Notes under the pieces: generated by a model
What the model was told of the DNA's origin: nothing
The model's database searches: none
What the model saw: only the letters and a program-made list of their open reading frames with translations
Translations under genes and position numbers: made by a program
Source: Streptomyces marinisediminis
Lineage (GTDB): Bacteria > Actinomycetota > Actinomycetes > Streptomycetales > Streptomycetaceae
NCBI RefSeq assembly: GCF_026262575.1
Contig: NZ_JAPKFL010000011.1
Span: 62,001 to 126,000 of the forward strand
Direction: 5' to 3'
DNA length: 64,000 nt
Shown: positions 52,390 to 61,572 of the stretch, one piece after another
How positions within the stretch are numbered: position 1 is the first letter of the stretch
Layout of the letters: each line of letters starts with the position of its first letter

Positions 52390-52843
52390 GGCCCGTCCCC
52401 GCCCGCCGGCCCCGCTCCGCCCGGCCCGACCGCGCCTGACGCCCGTCTCCCCGCCCGCCTTCACCGGCGGGGTCGACGCTCGCGCCTGCGCCCCGCACCC
52501 GGCCGCTGCGTGCAGGGCGCCGCCGCGGCGTCCACCAGGCACCACGGGACCGACCGGGCGGGTGGCGCCCCGCGCCCCTTGGCCGCGGCACAGCCCACAC
52601 CCGCCTACCGGCCACCGCCCACGGCGGCCCCGCTGCCCGCGGCACGTCCCGCCCCAGCCCCCGCGCACCTCACGTCGGCGCCGGCCCACAACCGGCCAAC
52701 CCGGCACCGACCACACCCGCGCCCACGCGCACGGCGCCCCCGAGACACGTCCGACGCCCGCCTCCGCCCAGGCGCCCGCACGGCGGCCGCCGGTGCTCGC
52801 GGCGCGCCCCGCGCGCGGGCCGCCGAACGCGTAGGCGCTGGTC
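52390..52843. other. GC-rich intergenic stretch
   Basis: About 450 bases, strongly GC-rich, between convergent genes. No reading frame has coding character and no strong hairpin with T-run was recognised. It should contain terminators for both sides. Confidence 0.5.
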
Positions 52844-53803
52844 TCAGCGCTCGCCGGGCGCCTCGGGGCCACTGGTCGGTGGGGCGGGCGCGGGCGCGGT
52901 GGGCTCGCGCTCCGCGCGGGCGCGGGCCTCGGCGTCGGCCTTCTCCTGCCGCTCCTTGGCCTCCATCTCCGCGAAGACGTCGATGGGCGGCGGCGCTTTG
53001 ACCAGGAAGATCCAGGTCAGGTAGACGCAGAGCAGGAACGGAGGGATGCCGAGCGCGACGCGCAGCCAGCCGAGCTGGGTGGCGTCACCCCACAGGTAGA
53101 TGGGGAACGTGATCGCCGACTTCGCCAGCAGCACCAGGCCCCACGCGTAGCTCGCCTTGGTGTAGGCCTTCTTGCGCCCCGGGTTCCGCGTCCGCCAGGA
53201 GAGGTTCTCCTTGAACAGCGGGCCCAGGATGATGCCCAGGAGCGGGACGCCGGCGAGGGACGTGCCCAGGTAGGCCACGGCCAGGCCGAGCGTGTAGAGC
53301 ATGCCCGGCAGGTAGAAGTTCCGCGCCTCGCCGGACATCATCGCGAAGACGGCGCCGATGGCCACGCCGAACACACCGCTGAAGGCGTGCTTGACGGTGC
53401 CCCGGCCCAGCAGGCGCAGGACCGCCATCAGCGCGGAGAGCCCGAGTGCCGCGATCGCGGAGACGTGGATGTCCCGGTTGATGGTGTAGCTCAGCACGAA
53501 GACCAGGCCCGGGACGGTGGTCTCCACCATGCCCCGGGCGCCGCCGAACGCCTCCAGGAAGGCGGCCTTGGTGACCTCCTGGTCCGCGACGGGCGGCACG
53601 GCGGGCGCGGACGCCGACGCGGACGCCGACTCCACGGGGGACGCCGAGGGAGGTCCGCCCGGGGCCGGGGTCGGGGCCTGAGCCGAGGCCGGTGCCCCCG
53701 CCGAGGCCGGTGCCCCCGCCGGGGCGGGGCCCGCGGGCGGGGCCGACGGCCCCTCCGGCTCCGGGCCCCCCTGCTCGGTGGTCGGCTTGTCGAGTGAGGT
53801 CAC
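52844..53803 (-). CDS. DUF3159 family membrane protein
   Basis: 319 residues. A long Pro/Ala/Ser-rich N-terminal tail (about 1-80) precedes the DUF3159 domain, which begins VTKAAFLEAFGGARGMVETT. About six hydrophobic helices follow, including VFVLSYTINRDIHVSAIAAL and FSGVFGVAIGAVFAMMSG. A charged C-terminal helix (VFAEMEAKERQEKADAEARA) ends it. The GTG start, with AGGAG upstream, overlaps the OB-fold gene's stop. The function of the family is not known. Confidence 0.85.
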   Translation of the reverse strand: MTSLDKPTTEQGGPEPEGPSAPPAGPAPAGAPASAGAPASAQAPTPAPGGPPSASPVESASASASAPAVPPVADQEVTKAAFLEAFGGARGMVETTVPGLVFVLSYTINRDIHVSAIAALGLSALMAVLRLLGRGTVKHAFSGVFGVAIGAVFAMMSGEARNFYLPGMLYTLGLAVAYLGTSLAGVPLLGIILGPLFKENLSWRTRNPGRKKAYTKASYAWGLVLLAKSAITFPIYLWGDATQLGWLRVALGIPPFLLCVYLTWIFLVKAPPPIDVFAEMEAKERQEKADAEARARAEREPTAPAPAPPTSGPEAPGER

Positions 53804-54213
53804 TCGCTGCTCCTGTCCCACGGTCGTAGCTCGTACTTGGGGTTGAACAGCACCCGGCGGCCGCGGTTCATCGCGATCCGGCCCGAGGCGATCAGCGTAC
53901 GGCCCGGTTCGATGCCCGCGATGGCGTGTCGGCCCAGCCAGACGACGTCCAGCGAGTCGGAGCCGTCGAACAGCTCGGCCTCCAGCGCGGGCACTCCGGC
54001 CCGGGGGCGGAGTGTAACGGTACGCAGCGTCCCGGTCACCTTGACGATCTGCCGGTCGGCGCAATCGCAGATCTTGGTGCAGCCGCTGAGTGAGGTGTCC
54101 CGGCGCGGTGCGGGGCGCTCCGGCGCGTCCGGCGTCTGGAACCGGCCGAAAAGGCGCCGTATCCGGCCGTTGGCCCGCTTGCCCACGGCCTCGGGGTTGC
54201 TGCTACCGCTCAT
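53800..54213 (-). CDS. OB-fold nucleic acid-binding domain protein
   Basis: 137 residues. After a basic N-terminus comes the OB-fold: KVTGTLRTVTLRPRAGVPAL, LEAELFDGSDSLDVVWLGR and GRTLIASGRIAMNRGRRVLF. SGCTKICDCADR upstream has closely spaced cysteines. It sits immediately before the DUF3159 gene and overlaps it. The pairing is conserved in actinobacteria. Its ligand is not known. Confidence 0.75.
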   Translation of the reverse strand: MSGSSNPEAVGKRANGRIRRLFGRFQTPDAPERPAPRRDTSLSGCTKICDCADRQIVKVTGTLRTVTLRPRAGVPALEAELFDGSDSLDVVWLGRHAIAGIEPGRTLIASGRIAMNRGRRVLFNPKYELRPWDRSSE

Positions 54214-54320
54214 ACGTGCCAGCCTACGGCGCCCTTCGCGGCGGGCGGCAACCCCGGTGAGCAGGTTCACGTTTCCGTTGCCGGAAGGCGTCCGGGACGT
54301 GTTCCGGCGCTGCCCGGAGT

Positions 54321-55007
54321 TCACCGCTCGAAGCGGTACCCCATGCCCGGCTCGGTGTGGAAGTGGCGCGGGTGGGAGGGGTCGGCCTCCAGCTTGCGGC
54401 GCAGTTGGGCCATGTAGACGCGCAGGTAGTTCGTCTCGCGCCCGTAGGAGGGCCCCCACACTTCCCGCAGGAGCTGCTTCTGGCCCACCAGCCGCCCCGG
54501 GGTGCGCACCAGCACTTCCAGCAGGTGCCACTCCGTCGGGGTGAGCCGCACGTCGCCGCCGTCGCGGTGCACCTTCTTGCGCACGAGGTCGATGGTGAAC
54601 GTGGCCGTCTCCACCACGCCTCCCCCGGCGTCGGCGTCCGGGGCCGGTTCGGCGCGGCGCACGGCGGCGCGGAGCCGGGCGAGCAGTTCGTCCATCCCGA
54701 AGGGCTTGGTGACGTAGTCGTCCGCGCCCGCGTCCAGCGCGCCGACCTTCTCGTCGGAGGTGTGGCGCGCGGACAGCACGAGGATGGGCACGCGGCCGGC
54801 GGCGCGGACGCGGCGGATCACCTCCACGCCGTCCATGTCGGGCAGGCCGAGGTCCAAGATGATCACGTGGGGCCGGCGCTCGGCGGCCAGGCGCAGCGCG
54901 GTGGCGCCGTCACGGGCCGTGTCGACCGCGTACCGGCGGGCCCGGAGGTTGATCTCCAGGGCGCGCACGAGCTGCGGTTCGTCCTCGACCACGAGGACCC
55001 GCTGCAT
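54321..55007 (-). CDS. kdpE: KdpE-like response regulator
   Basis: 228 residues. The receiver domain has the phosphorylation site D52 in ILDLGLPDMDG and acidic residues in VVEDEPQ. The winged-helix DNA-binding domain contains LTPTEWHLLEVLVR, WGPSYGRETNYLRVYMAQLR and EPGMGYRFE. ATG 55007, five bases after AGGAG, was chosen; an ATG at 55022 overlapping the kdpD stop is possible. In other bacteria KdpE activates kdpFABC, which is not present in the window. Confidence 0.9.
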   Translation of the reverse strand: MQRVLVVEDEPQLVRALEINLRARRYAVDTARDGATALRLAAERRPHVIILDLGLPDMDGVEVIRRVRAAGRVPILVLSARHTSDEKVGALDAGADDYVTKPFGMDELLARLRAAVRRAEPAPDADAGGGVVETATFTIDLVRKKVHRDGGDVRLTPTEWHLLEVLVRTPGRLVGQKQLLREVWGPSYGRETNYLRVYMAQLRRKLEADPSHPRHFHTEPGMGYRFER

Positions 55008-55018
55008 GGGCTCTCCTC

Positions 55019-57523
55019 TCATCGCGCGCCCCGCTCCCCCGTGGCGGCGCGCAGCGTCAGGACCATGGTGAGGCCGCCGCCCGGCGTGTCCTCGGCCCAC
55101 AGCGTGCCGCCCATGGCCTCGGCGAAGCCGCGGGCCACCGCGAGGCCGAGTCCGACGCCCACGCCGCGCGGGGCGTCGCCGTGGCGCTGGAACGGCTCGA
55201 AGATACGGTTCTTCTCGCTGTCGGGCACGCCCGGGCCCCGATCGGCGACGCGGACCTCCACGCGGTCGTGCAGGGCGCTGGCCGCGACGGTGACGGGGAC
55301 GCCGGGCGGCCCGTACTTGACGGCGTTCTCGACCACGTTGGCCACCGTCCGCTCCAGCAGCCCCGGGTCGACGGCGACCGCGGGCAGGCCCTCGGGCAGC
55401 TCCAGCGCGACGCTGTGCGCGGGGACGCCGCCCAGCGCCCGGGGCACCACTTCGTCCAGGCCGGTGCCCCGGATGAGCGGGGTGAGCGTGCCGGTCTGCA
55501 ACCGGGACATGTCCAGCAGGTTGCCCACCAGGTGGTCGAGCCGGTCGGCGCCGTGCTCGATGGCCGCCAGCAGGTCCGCCTCGTCGGCCTCGGACCACGC
55601 GACGTCGTCGGAGCGCAGCGAGGTGACGGCGGCCTTGATGGCGGCCAGCGGCGTGCGCAGGTCGTGGCTGACGGCGGCGAGCAGCGCGGTGCGGATGCGG
55701 TTGCCCTCGGCCAGCTCCCGCGCCCGCTCGGCCTCGCCCAGCAGCCGCTGCCGGTCCAGCGCGCCGACGGCCTGGGCCGCGAAGGCCGCCAGCAGTCTGC
55801 GGTCGGCGGCCGGAAGCATGCGCCCGGCCAGCACGAGCGTGCGGCGGTCGCCCACCGGTACGTCCACCTCGCCGTCCTCCGGCCGACGCGGCGCACGCCC
55901 GCCGGGCGCGGTGACGCCGGCCACCCGCGTCCAGGGGCCGTCCCGCTCCCGCTCCAGCAGGGCGACGGCGTTCATGGCGAACGTCTCGCGGACCCTGCTG
56001 AGCAGCGCCTCCGGGGAGTCCTCCCCGCGCAGCACACCCTCGGCCAGCACGGACAGCGTCTCGGACTCCGCGCGCAGCCGCACGGCCTGCTGGGTGCGGC
56101 GGGCGGCGAGGTCCACCACGGAGGCGACCGCCGTGGCGACGAAGAGGAAGATCACGATGGCGACGACGTTCTCCGCGTCGGTGACCGTCCAGGTGTGCGG
56201 CGGGTCGGAGAAGTAGTAGTTCAGCATGCCGGAGCACACGAACGCCGAGGCCAGCGCGGGCGGCAGGCCCCCGGCGAGCCCGGAGGCGACGGTGAGGGTG
56301 AGGAAGAACAGGACCGTGTTGGTGAAGCCGACGTCGGTCTCCACGGCCAGCAGCAGCCCGGTGAGCAGCCAGGGGGCGGCGAGTGCGACGGCCCACCCCG
56401 CGGCGGTGCGCGCCGTGCCGAGCCGGGCACCCCGGGCGGAGGGCAGCCCCCGGCCCCGGGCGACCTCGTCGTGGGTGACGATGTGGACGTCCAGGTCCGG
56501 CCCGGAGTCGCGGGCGACCGTGGTGCCCACTCCAGGCCCGAACACGTACTGCCACGGCTTGCGGCGGCTGGAGCCGAGCACGATCTGCGTGGCGTTGACG
56601 CCCCGGGCGAAGTCGAGCAGCGCCGCCGGGACGTCGTCCCCGAGCACGTGGTGGAAGGTGCCGCCCAGCGCCTCGACGAGCGCGCGCTGCTCGGCCAGCT
56701 CCGCGTGCGGCGCGGCGGACGGGCGGCTGCCCCGGCTGGCGATGTGCACGGCCAGGAGCTCGCCGCCCGAGCCCTTGGCCGCCATCCGGGCGGCCCGCCG
56801 GAGGAGGGTGCGGCCCTCGGGCCCGCCGGTGAGGCCGACGACGATGCGCTCCCTGGCCTGCCAGGTGGAGCGGATGCGGTGCTCGTCGCGGTACTGCTGG
56901 AGGTACTCGTCGACGCGGTCCGCCGTCCACAGCAGGGCGAGCTCGCGCAGGGCGGTGAGGTTGCCGGGGCGGAAGTAGTCGGCCAGCGCGGCGTCGACGC
57001 GGTCGGGCGGGTAGACGTTCCCGTGCGCCATGCGGCGGCGCAGTGCCTGCGGCGACATGTCCACGAGCTCAATCTGCGCCGCCCGGCGCACCACCGCGTC
57101 CGGCACCGTGTCCCGCTGCCGCACCCCCGTGATCGACTGCACCACGTCACCGAGTGACTCCAGGTGCTGGATGTTGACGGTGGAGATGACGTCGATCCCG
57201 GCGTCGAGCAGCTCCTCGACGTCCTGCCAGCGCTTGGCGTTGCGGGCGCCGGGGGCGTTGGTGTGCGCCAGCTCGTCCACGGCGGCCACGCGCGGCGCCC
57301 GCGCCAGCAGGGCGGGCACGTCGATCTCGCCGTCGGCGTCGCGGGGCACGACCTCCAGCCCTTCGAGCAGCTCCTCGGTGCGGGGACGGCCGTAGTGCTC
57401 GACGTAGCCGACGACGACGTCCGTCCCGCGTCCGCGCCTGCGCCGGGCCTCCGACAGCATGGCGTACGTCTTCCCCACGCCGGGGGCGGCGCCCAGGTAG
57501 ATGCGCAGCGTGCCACGTGCCAT
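55019..57523 (-). CDS. kdpD: KdpD-like potassium-sensing histidine kinase
   Basis: 834 residues. The N-terminal KdpD domain begins with GAAPGVGKTYAM (residues 11-22). A UspA-like domain follows (about 225-350: RIVVGLTGGPEGRTLL, QIVLGSSRRKPWQ). Four short transmembrane helices (about 385-490, DUF4118 type) and a GAF-like part precede the kinase. The HisKA motif VSHDLRTPLAAIKA places His at about 617. ATPase boxes are ADRGPGVPDSEKN and GVGVGLGLAVARG. It senses potassium and turgor and acts on KdpE. Confidence 0.9.
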   Translation of the reverse strand: MARGTLRIYLGAAPGVGKTYAMLSEARRRRGRGTDVVVGYVEHYGRPRTEELLEGLEVVPRDADGEIDVPALLARAPRVAAVDELAHTNAPGARNAKRWQDVEELLDAGIDVISTVNIQHLESLGDVVQSITGVRQRDTVPDAVVRRAAQIELVDMSPQALRRRMAHGNVYPPDRVDAALADYFRPGNLTALRELALLWTADRVDEYLQQYRDEHRIRSTWQARERIVVGLTGGPEGRTLLRRAARMAAKGSGGELLAVHIASRGSRPSAAPHAELAEQRALVEALGGTFHHVLGDDVPAALLDFARGVNATQIVLGSSRRKPWQYVFGPGVGTTVARDSGPDLDVHIVTHDEVARGRGLPSARGARLGTARTAAGWAVALAAPWLLTGLLLAVETDVGFTNTVLFFLTLTVASGLAGGLPPALASAFVCSGMLNYYFSDPPHTWTVTDAENVVAIVIFLFVATAVASVVDLAARRTQQAVRLRAESETLSVLAEGVLRGEDSPEALLSRVRETFAMNAVALLERERDGPWTRVAGVTAPGGRAPRRPEDGEVDVPVGDRRTLVLAGRMLPAADRRLLAAFAAQAVGALDRQRLLGEAERARELAEGNRIRTALLAAVSHDLRTPLAAIKAAVTSLRSDDVAWSEADEADLLAAIEHGADRLDHLVGNLLDMSRLQTGTLTPLIRGTGLDEVVPRALGGVPAHSVALELPEGLPAVAVDPGLLERTVANVVENAVKYGPPGVPVTVAASALHDRVEVRVADRGPGVPDSEKNRIFEPFQRHGDAPRGVGVGLGLAVARGFAEAMGGTLWAEDTPGGGLTMVLTLRAATGERGAR

Positions 57524-57984
57524 GACGTTCACTTTCCCACGCGCCGCTGACCGCGCTCCCCCGGCCCGCGCCGCCCGGGGCCGCGGCCGGCGGCGAAGCG
57601 GGCGCGGTGCCCGGAGCGGGGCGTGCCGGCCACGGGCGCGAGGCCCTCCCGGGAGCTGGGAGGCGGGGTACCGCGGCGGGCGCGCGACCGACTCCTGCCG
57701 GTCGGCCGCCATCCCCCAGTCGGGGCCACGGGCCCGGGGGCGGAGAGCCCGGAGCGGGCGTGCCGACCGGGGCGGGGACTCAGCGCGCCGTACCGAGTGA
57801 GCCGACCGGCGCACCGGCCCCCGGCCGAGAGCTGGACGGCCCGCCTGCCGTGCGGCGGCAGCCGGCACCGGCCCCGGCGCAGGGCCACCCACGGCTTCCG
57901 GCCCTCCCCACGGTCCGGGGCCCCGGCGCCCCGCCCGGTCGGACGGGCCGCCCGGGCCCCGGCCGGGTCAGCGGACCTCCGTGG
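57524..57984. other. intergenic region upstream of kdpD
   Basis: About 460 GC-rich bases without a supported gene. It holds the kdpDE promoter region. At its right end a 17-base tandem duplication (57967-57983 and 57984-58000, GTCAGCGGACCTCCGTG) straddles the stop codon of the DUF3710 gene. Confidence 0.5.
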
Positions 57985-58000
57985 TCAGCGGACCTCCGTG
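57967..58000. repeat. 17-base tandem duplication at the end of the DUF3710 gene
   Basis: GTCAGCGGACCTCCGTG occurs twice, directly adjacent. One copy contains the TGA that ends the DUF3710 protein; the other lies just after it. It is probably a replication-slippage product. Confidence 0.7.
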
Positions 58001-58815
58001 GTCTCCGGGCCGCGCTGGAGCTTGTCGATGCCGCCGGCGAAGCGGGAGCCCTGGGAGGCGTCGTCCTGCTGGACGCCGTCGGGCACCATCTCCGCGTCCT
58101 GCGGGAGCTTCAGCACGATCGGGTCGCGCGGGGCCATCGGCGCGTCACCGCGCACGACCACCGTGTCGCGGAAGATCTGCTCCAGCACCCCGGCGGCCTG
58201 CGGCTGCACCGCGCCCTGGCCGGAGATGACGCCGCGCAGGAACCAGCGCGGGCCGTCGACGCCGACGAAGCGCACGACCTGCACCCCGTTCTTGCCCTCC
58301 GGCAGCCGCACCGGGACCTGGGCCCGCAGCTCCCAGCCGAGCGGGCCCTCGATCTCGTCGACGACGCCGCCCTGCTGGGTGATCCCGGAACCGATCTCCT
58401 CGCGGATCTCGTCCCAGATGCCCTCGCGCTTGGGGGCGGCGAACGCCTGGAGCTGGATGGCGCTGTCGCGCAGCACGACGGTCGCGGCGACGATCGCGTC
58501 CCCGGCGACCTCCACCCGCAGCTCCATGCCCTGCACACCGGGCACGAACAGGCCGCCGAGGTCGACCCGGCCCTCGGCGGGCTTGCTCAGCTCGGAGAGG
58601 TCCCAGGGGCCGTCGGGGCGGGGGGCGGGGGGCAGCTTGACGCGGGAGGCGGCCTCGTTCTCGGCGTTCTCCGCGTTCTCCGCGTTCTCCACGTTCTCCG
58701 CGCGGTCCGCGCCACCCTCCGCCGCGTCGTCGGCCGCGGCCTCGTCGGCGTCCGCCGGTGTGATGTCCGCCGAGAGCTTCGCTTCCTTCTCGGCACGCTT
58801 GCGACGTCCGAACAC
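57985..58815 (-). CDS. DUF3710 family protein
   Basis: 276 residues. A charged N-terminus contains a run of EN-type repeats (ENVENAENAENAEN, near residues 39-53), encoded by tandem nine-base repeats at about 58655-58705. The DUF3710 domain follows, with GPWDLSELSKPAEGRVDLGG, QLQAFAAPKREGIWDEIR and RFVGVDGPRWFLRGVISG. It is a conserved actinobacterial gene of unknown function next to dut. The ORF starts two bases after the dut stop, in the same direction. Confidence 0.85.
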   Translation of the reverse strand: MFGRRKRAEKEAKLSADITPADADEAAADDAAEGGADRAENVENAENAENAENEAASRVKLPPAPRPDGPWDLSELSKPAEGRVDLGGLFVPGVQGMELRVEVAGDAIVAATVVLRDSAIQLQAFAAPKREGIWDEIREEIGSGITQQGGVVDEIEGPLGWELRAQVPVRLPEGKNGVQVVRFVGVDGPRWFLRGVISGQGAVQPQAAGVLEQIFRDTVVVRGDAPMAPRDPIVLKLPQDAEMVPDGVQQDDASQGSRFAGGIDKLQRGPETTEVR

Positions 58816-58816
58816 G

Positions 58817-59323
58817 TCACTGTCCCTTCAGGTCGGCGGCCTTCGTGCCGTCGACCGCAACGTTGGTGTTGAATCCGCCCGTGGAGCCGAAGCCTCCGGT
58901 GGACCGTGCCGACCCCGGCAGCTCCGCCACCTCGTGGAACCGCGCCTTCTCGACCTGCTGGACGACGAGTTGGGCGATGCGGTCGAAGCGGGCGAACCGC
59001 ACGGTCGCGCGCGGGTCCAGGTTGACCACGATCACCTTGATCTCTCCACGGTACCCGGCATCCACGGTTCCCGGGGCGTTCACGAGGGCCACACCCAGCC
59101 GGGCGGCCAGGCCCGAACGCGGGTGGACGAATGCGGCGTATCCGTCGGGCAGCGCGATCGCCAGCCCGGTGGGCAGCACGGCCCGCTCGCCCGGGGCCAG
59201 GGCGCACTCCTCGGTGGTGACGAGGTCGCAGCCCGCGTCGCCGGGGTGGGCGTAGCCCGGCAGCGGCACCTGGGCGTCCAGCCGCCGGACGAGGACCTCC
59301 ACGGGCCGTCGCGGTGCGCTCAC
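58817..59323 (-). CDS. dut: dUTP diphosphatase
   Basis: 168 residues. All five dUTPase motifs are visible: AGCDL, HPRSGLA, NAPGTVDAGYRGEIKV, RFDRIAQLV and RSTGGFGSTG. It hydrolyses dUTP to dUMP, which keeps uracil out of DNA and supplies dTMP synthesis. It is a trimeric cytoplasmic enzyme. The GTG start overlaps the thioesterase stop (GTGA), so the genes from thioesterase to DUF3710 form one leftward unit. Confidence 0.95.
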   Translation of the reverse strand: MSAPRRPVEVLVRRLDAQVPLPGYAHPGDAGCDLVTTEECALAPGERAVLPTGLAIALPDGYAAFVHPRSGLAARLGVALVNAPGTVDAGYRGEIKVIVVNLDPRATVRFARFDRIAQLVVQQVEKARFHEVAELPGSARSTGGFGSTGGFNTNVAVDGTKAADLKGQ

Positions 59324-59904
59324 GGGTTGACCTCGAAGGCGCGGGCCCGGCGCATCTGGTCCGGATCGTTCATCGCGGCCTGGATCTCCTCCTCGCGGCC
59401 GTTGCTCACGAAGTGCTCGACCTTGACCGCGATGAACAGGGCGTCGGCCCGGACCGCCACCGGGCCGTCGGGGCCACCGACGCGGCCGGTGGCGGTGCAG
59501 TAGATCTTGCGGCCGTGCACGGCGGTGACCCGGGCGTCCAGGTGCAGCACGGAGCCGACCGGGACGGGCTGGAGGAAGTCGGTCTCCAGGCGGCCGGTGA
59601 CGGAGATCGTGTGCATGAGCCAGTTCAGGGAGCCGAGCGTCTCGTCGAGCGCGGTGGCCAGCACGCCGCCGTGGGCGAGGCCGGGGGCGCCCTGGTGCTC
59701 GGGCTTGACGGTGAACTCGGCCGTGACGTTAACGTCCTCGCCCGCCCGGGCGTCCAGGTGCAGGCCGTGCGGCTGCTCGGAGCCGCAGCCGAAGCACCGG
59801 TCGTAGTGGGAGCCGAGGGGCTCACCCGGCGCGGGGGCGTCAGGGTGGCGCTCGGGCGGGCGCGCGTCCGCCGGCGGCGTCAGCGAGGTTCTCTGAGATG
59901 TCAC
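59320..59904 (-). CDS. PaaI-type hotdog-fold thioesterase
   Basis: 194 residues from GTG 59904. CFGCGSEQPHGLHL and the catalytic loop HQGAPGLAHGGVLATALDE, with a conserved Glu on the central helix, are typical of PaaI thioesterases. EFTVKPEHQ and FLQPVPVGSVLHLDARVTAV give the beta-sheet. The acyl-CoA substrate is unknown. A conserved neighbour of dut in streptomycetes, overlapping it by four bases. Confidence 0.85.
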   Translation of the reverse strand: MTSQRTSLTPPADARPPERHPDAPAPGEPLGSHYDRCFGCGSEQPHGLHLDARAGEDVNVTAEFTVKPEHQGAPGLAHGGVLATALDETLGSLNWLMHTISVTGRLETDFLQPVPVGSVLHLDARVTAVHGRKIYCTATGRVGGPDGPVAVRADALFIAVKVEHFVSNGREEEIQAAMNDPDQMRRARAFEVNP

Positions 59905-59986
59905 GTCAGCAGACCCTACCGCCGTCGCCGCCCGGGCCACACGGGTGCCGTACCCCCGGGGCCGGTGACGTGCCAAGCTGAGGGGC

Positions 59987-60442
59987 ATGCAGCCGTACGA
60001 CGAACGTCTGACAGCGCCCCGGTCCTGGTGGCTGACCATCCCGCTGCTGGCCGGGCTCACCCTGGGACTGGTGGTGCTGCCGCTGGGGCCGCTGCCGATG
60101 CTGGCCGCGCTGGTGGCCGGGGCCGCGGTGGCCGCGGCGGCGGTGAGCGCGTACGGCTCGGTGCGCGTGCGGGTGGTCGCGGACTCCCTCGTGGCGGGCA
60201 GCGCCCGCATCCCGCTGAGCGCGCTGGGCACGGCCACGGCGCTGGACGCGGAGGAGGCGCGGGCCTGGCGGACGCACAAGGCCGATCCGCGCGCGTTCAT
60301 GGTCCTGCGCGCCTACGTGCCGACGGCGGTGCGGATCGAGGTCACCGACCCGCAGGACCCGACGCCGTACGTGTACCTCTCCACGCGTCGGCCTCAGCGA
60401 CTGGTGTCGGCGCTGGGCGAGGGGGCGTCGGCGGCCCGCTGA
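59987..60442 (+). CDS. DUF3093 family membrane protein
   Basis: 151 residues. RLTAPRSWWL precedes a pair of helices (TIPLLAGLTLGLVVLPLG, MLAALVAGAAVAAAAVSAYG), followed by a soluble domain. RAFMVLRAYVPTAVRIEV and PTPYVYLSTRRP are DUF3093 signatures. It is conserved in actinobacteria and its function is unknown. It runs opposite to its neighbours and its end overlaps the converging 60394 gene by about 49 bases. Confidence 0.85.
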   Translation: MQPYDERLTAPRSWWLTIPLLAGLTLGLVVLPLGPLPMLAALVAGAAVAAAAVSAYGSVRVRVVADSLVAGSARIPLSALGTATALDAEEARAWRTHKADPRAFMVLRAYVPTAVRIEVTDPQDPTPYVYLSTRRPQRLVSALGEGASAAR

Positions 60443-61257
60443 GCGGCGGGCGGCAGCCGGTCCCACGGCACCTGCCGGCGGCGCAGGTCCGCGCGGACGT
60501 CGTCGGCGAGCTTGCGGGTCTCGCGGCGGTTCATCGCCGCGCCCACGACCGCGCCGATCATGAACGGGGCGAGGTTGGGCAGGTTGCGCAGGGTGCGCTT
60601 GAGCAGGCGCTGGCGCAGCTCCCGGCGCAGTTGCCCGCCCAGCGCCGCGTTGAGCGTCGCGGGAGCCAGCGGGTCGACGCCGCGCTGGTGGGCCCACGAG
60701 GTGAGGTAGGCCGCGGCGCGCTGCCGGGCGTTGCCCGGTGGGCGCAGCCCGTAGAGCTCGTGCAGCTCGGCGATCAACTTCAGCTCGACGGAGGCGACGC
60801 CGACGATCTCGGCGGTCAGCTCCGCGGGCATGGCGGGGGGCACCGGCAGCATCGCGGCGGCGCCGACCCCGGCGCCGACCGTGGCGGAACCTTTCATCGC
60901 GGTGGCCACCAGGGCGTCGGCGATCTCTTCCGGGCCCTTGCCGGGGAACTGCTCGCGCAGGGCGGCCAGGGAGCGCGCGGGGATGCGGGGCGCCGTCTGG
61001 ATGAGCCGGTCCGCGACGCCGCCCGCGAACGCCCGGAGCCTGCCGCGCGCGGCCGCGTCACCCGGCGCGGCTTCGGCACGTCTGCGGCGGCCCAGGACGC
61101 GGTGGCGCGCGGCCTTCTCGGGCAGCGTGCCGCCCGGCCCGGCGCCGGGGGGCGTGGCGCTGGACGGGGCGCTCGGCGACGGGGCGCCGCCCGGTGCGGG
61201 CGAGGCCCCGTCGCCGGAACGGCCCCGCTCGGCATCACGTGCGTCTTCGCCGCTCAC
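60394..61257 (-). CDS. conserved actinobacterial protein of unknown function
   Basis: 287 residues. A proline/alanine-rich N-terminus leads to a helical core (ALREQFPGKGPEEIADALVA, GSATVGAGVGAAAMLPVPPA). LPNLAPFMIGAVVGAAMNRR near the end is a hydrophobic, glycine-rich segment. The layout recalls EcsC-like proteins, but no motif secures it. It converges with DUF3093 and ends in its 3' end. It lies just downstream of DUF4193 in the same direction. Confidence 0.65.
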   Translation of the reverse strand: MSGEDARDAERGRSGDGASPAPGGAPSPSAPSSATPPGAGPGGTLPEKAARHRVLGRRRRAEAAPGDAAARGRLRAFAGGVADRLIQTAPRIPARSLAALREQFPGKGPEEIADALVATAMKGSATVGAGVGAAAMLPVPPAMPAELTAEIVGVASVELKLIAELHELYGLRPPGNARQRAAAYLTSWAHQRGVDPLAPATLNAALGGQLRRELRQRLLKRTLRNLPNLAPFMIGAVVGAAMNRRETRKLADDVRADLRRRQVPWDRLPPAAQRAADAPSPSADTSR

Positions 61258-61272
61258 CAGCCGGTCCGCCGG

Positions 61273-61572
61273 TCAGGCCGCGCAGTCGCGGCAGATCGGC
61301 TGGCCGTTCTTCTCGGCCGCGAGCTGCGAGCGGTGGTGCACCAGGAAGCAGCTCATGCAGGTGAACTCGTCCTGCTGCTTGGGCATGACCCGCACGGCGA
61401 GTTCCTCGTTGGAGAGGTCGGCGCCGGGCAGCTCCATGCCCTCGTTCTGCTCGAACTCGTCGACGTCGACGTTCGAGGCCGACTTGTCGTTCCGCCGGGC
61501 CTTCAGTTCCTCGATGCTGTCCTCGTTGAGGTCGTCATCGGTCTTGCGTGGAGTGTCGTAGTCCGTAGCCAT
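61273..61572 (-). CDS. DUF4193 family zinc-ribbon-like protein
   Basis: 99 residues. ATDYDTPRKTDDDLNEDSIE at the start is the family signature. The C-terminal FTCMSCFLVHHRSQL and ICRDC provide two CxxC pairs that probably bind zinc. The middle is acidic. A conserved actinobacterial protein of unknown role. Its gene is upstream of the 60394 gene and has its own intergenic region. Confidence 0.9.
   Translation of the reverse strand: MATDYDTPRKTDDDLNEDSIEELKARRNDKSASNVDVDEFEQNEGMELPGADLSNEELAVRVMPKQQDEFTCMSCFLVHHRSQLAAEKNGQPICRDCAA

Noticed and set aside
54321..56930. Single 869-codon frame apparently joining KdpE to upstream sequence
   Set aside because: Only the last 228 codons read as KdpE. 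The upstream part is in the wrong frame of kdpD and is Arg/Pro-rich. It is not a fusion protein.
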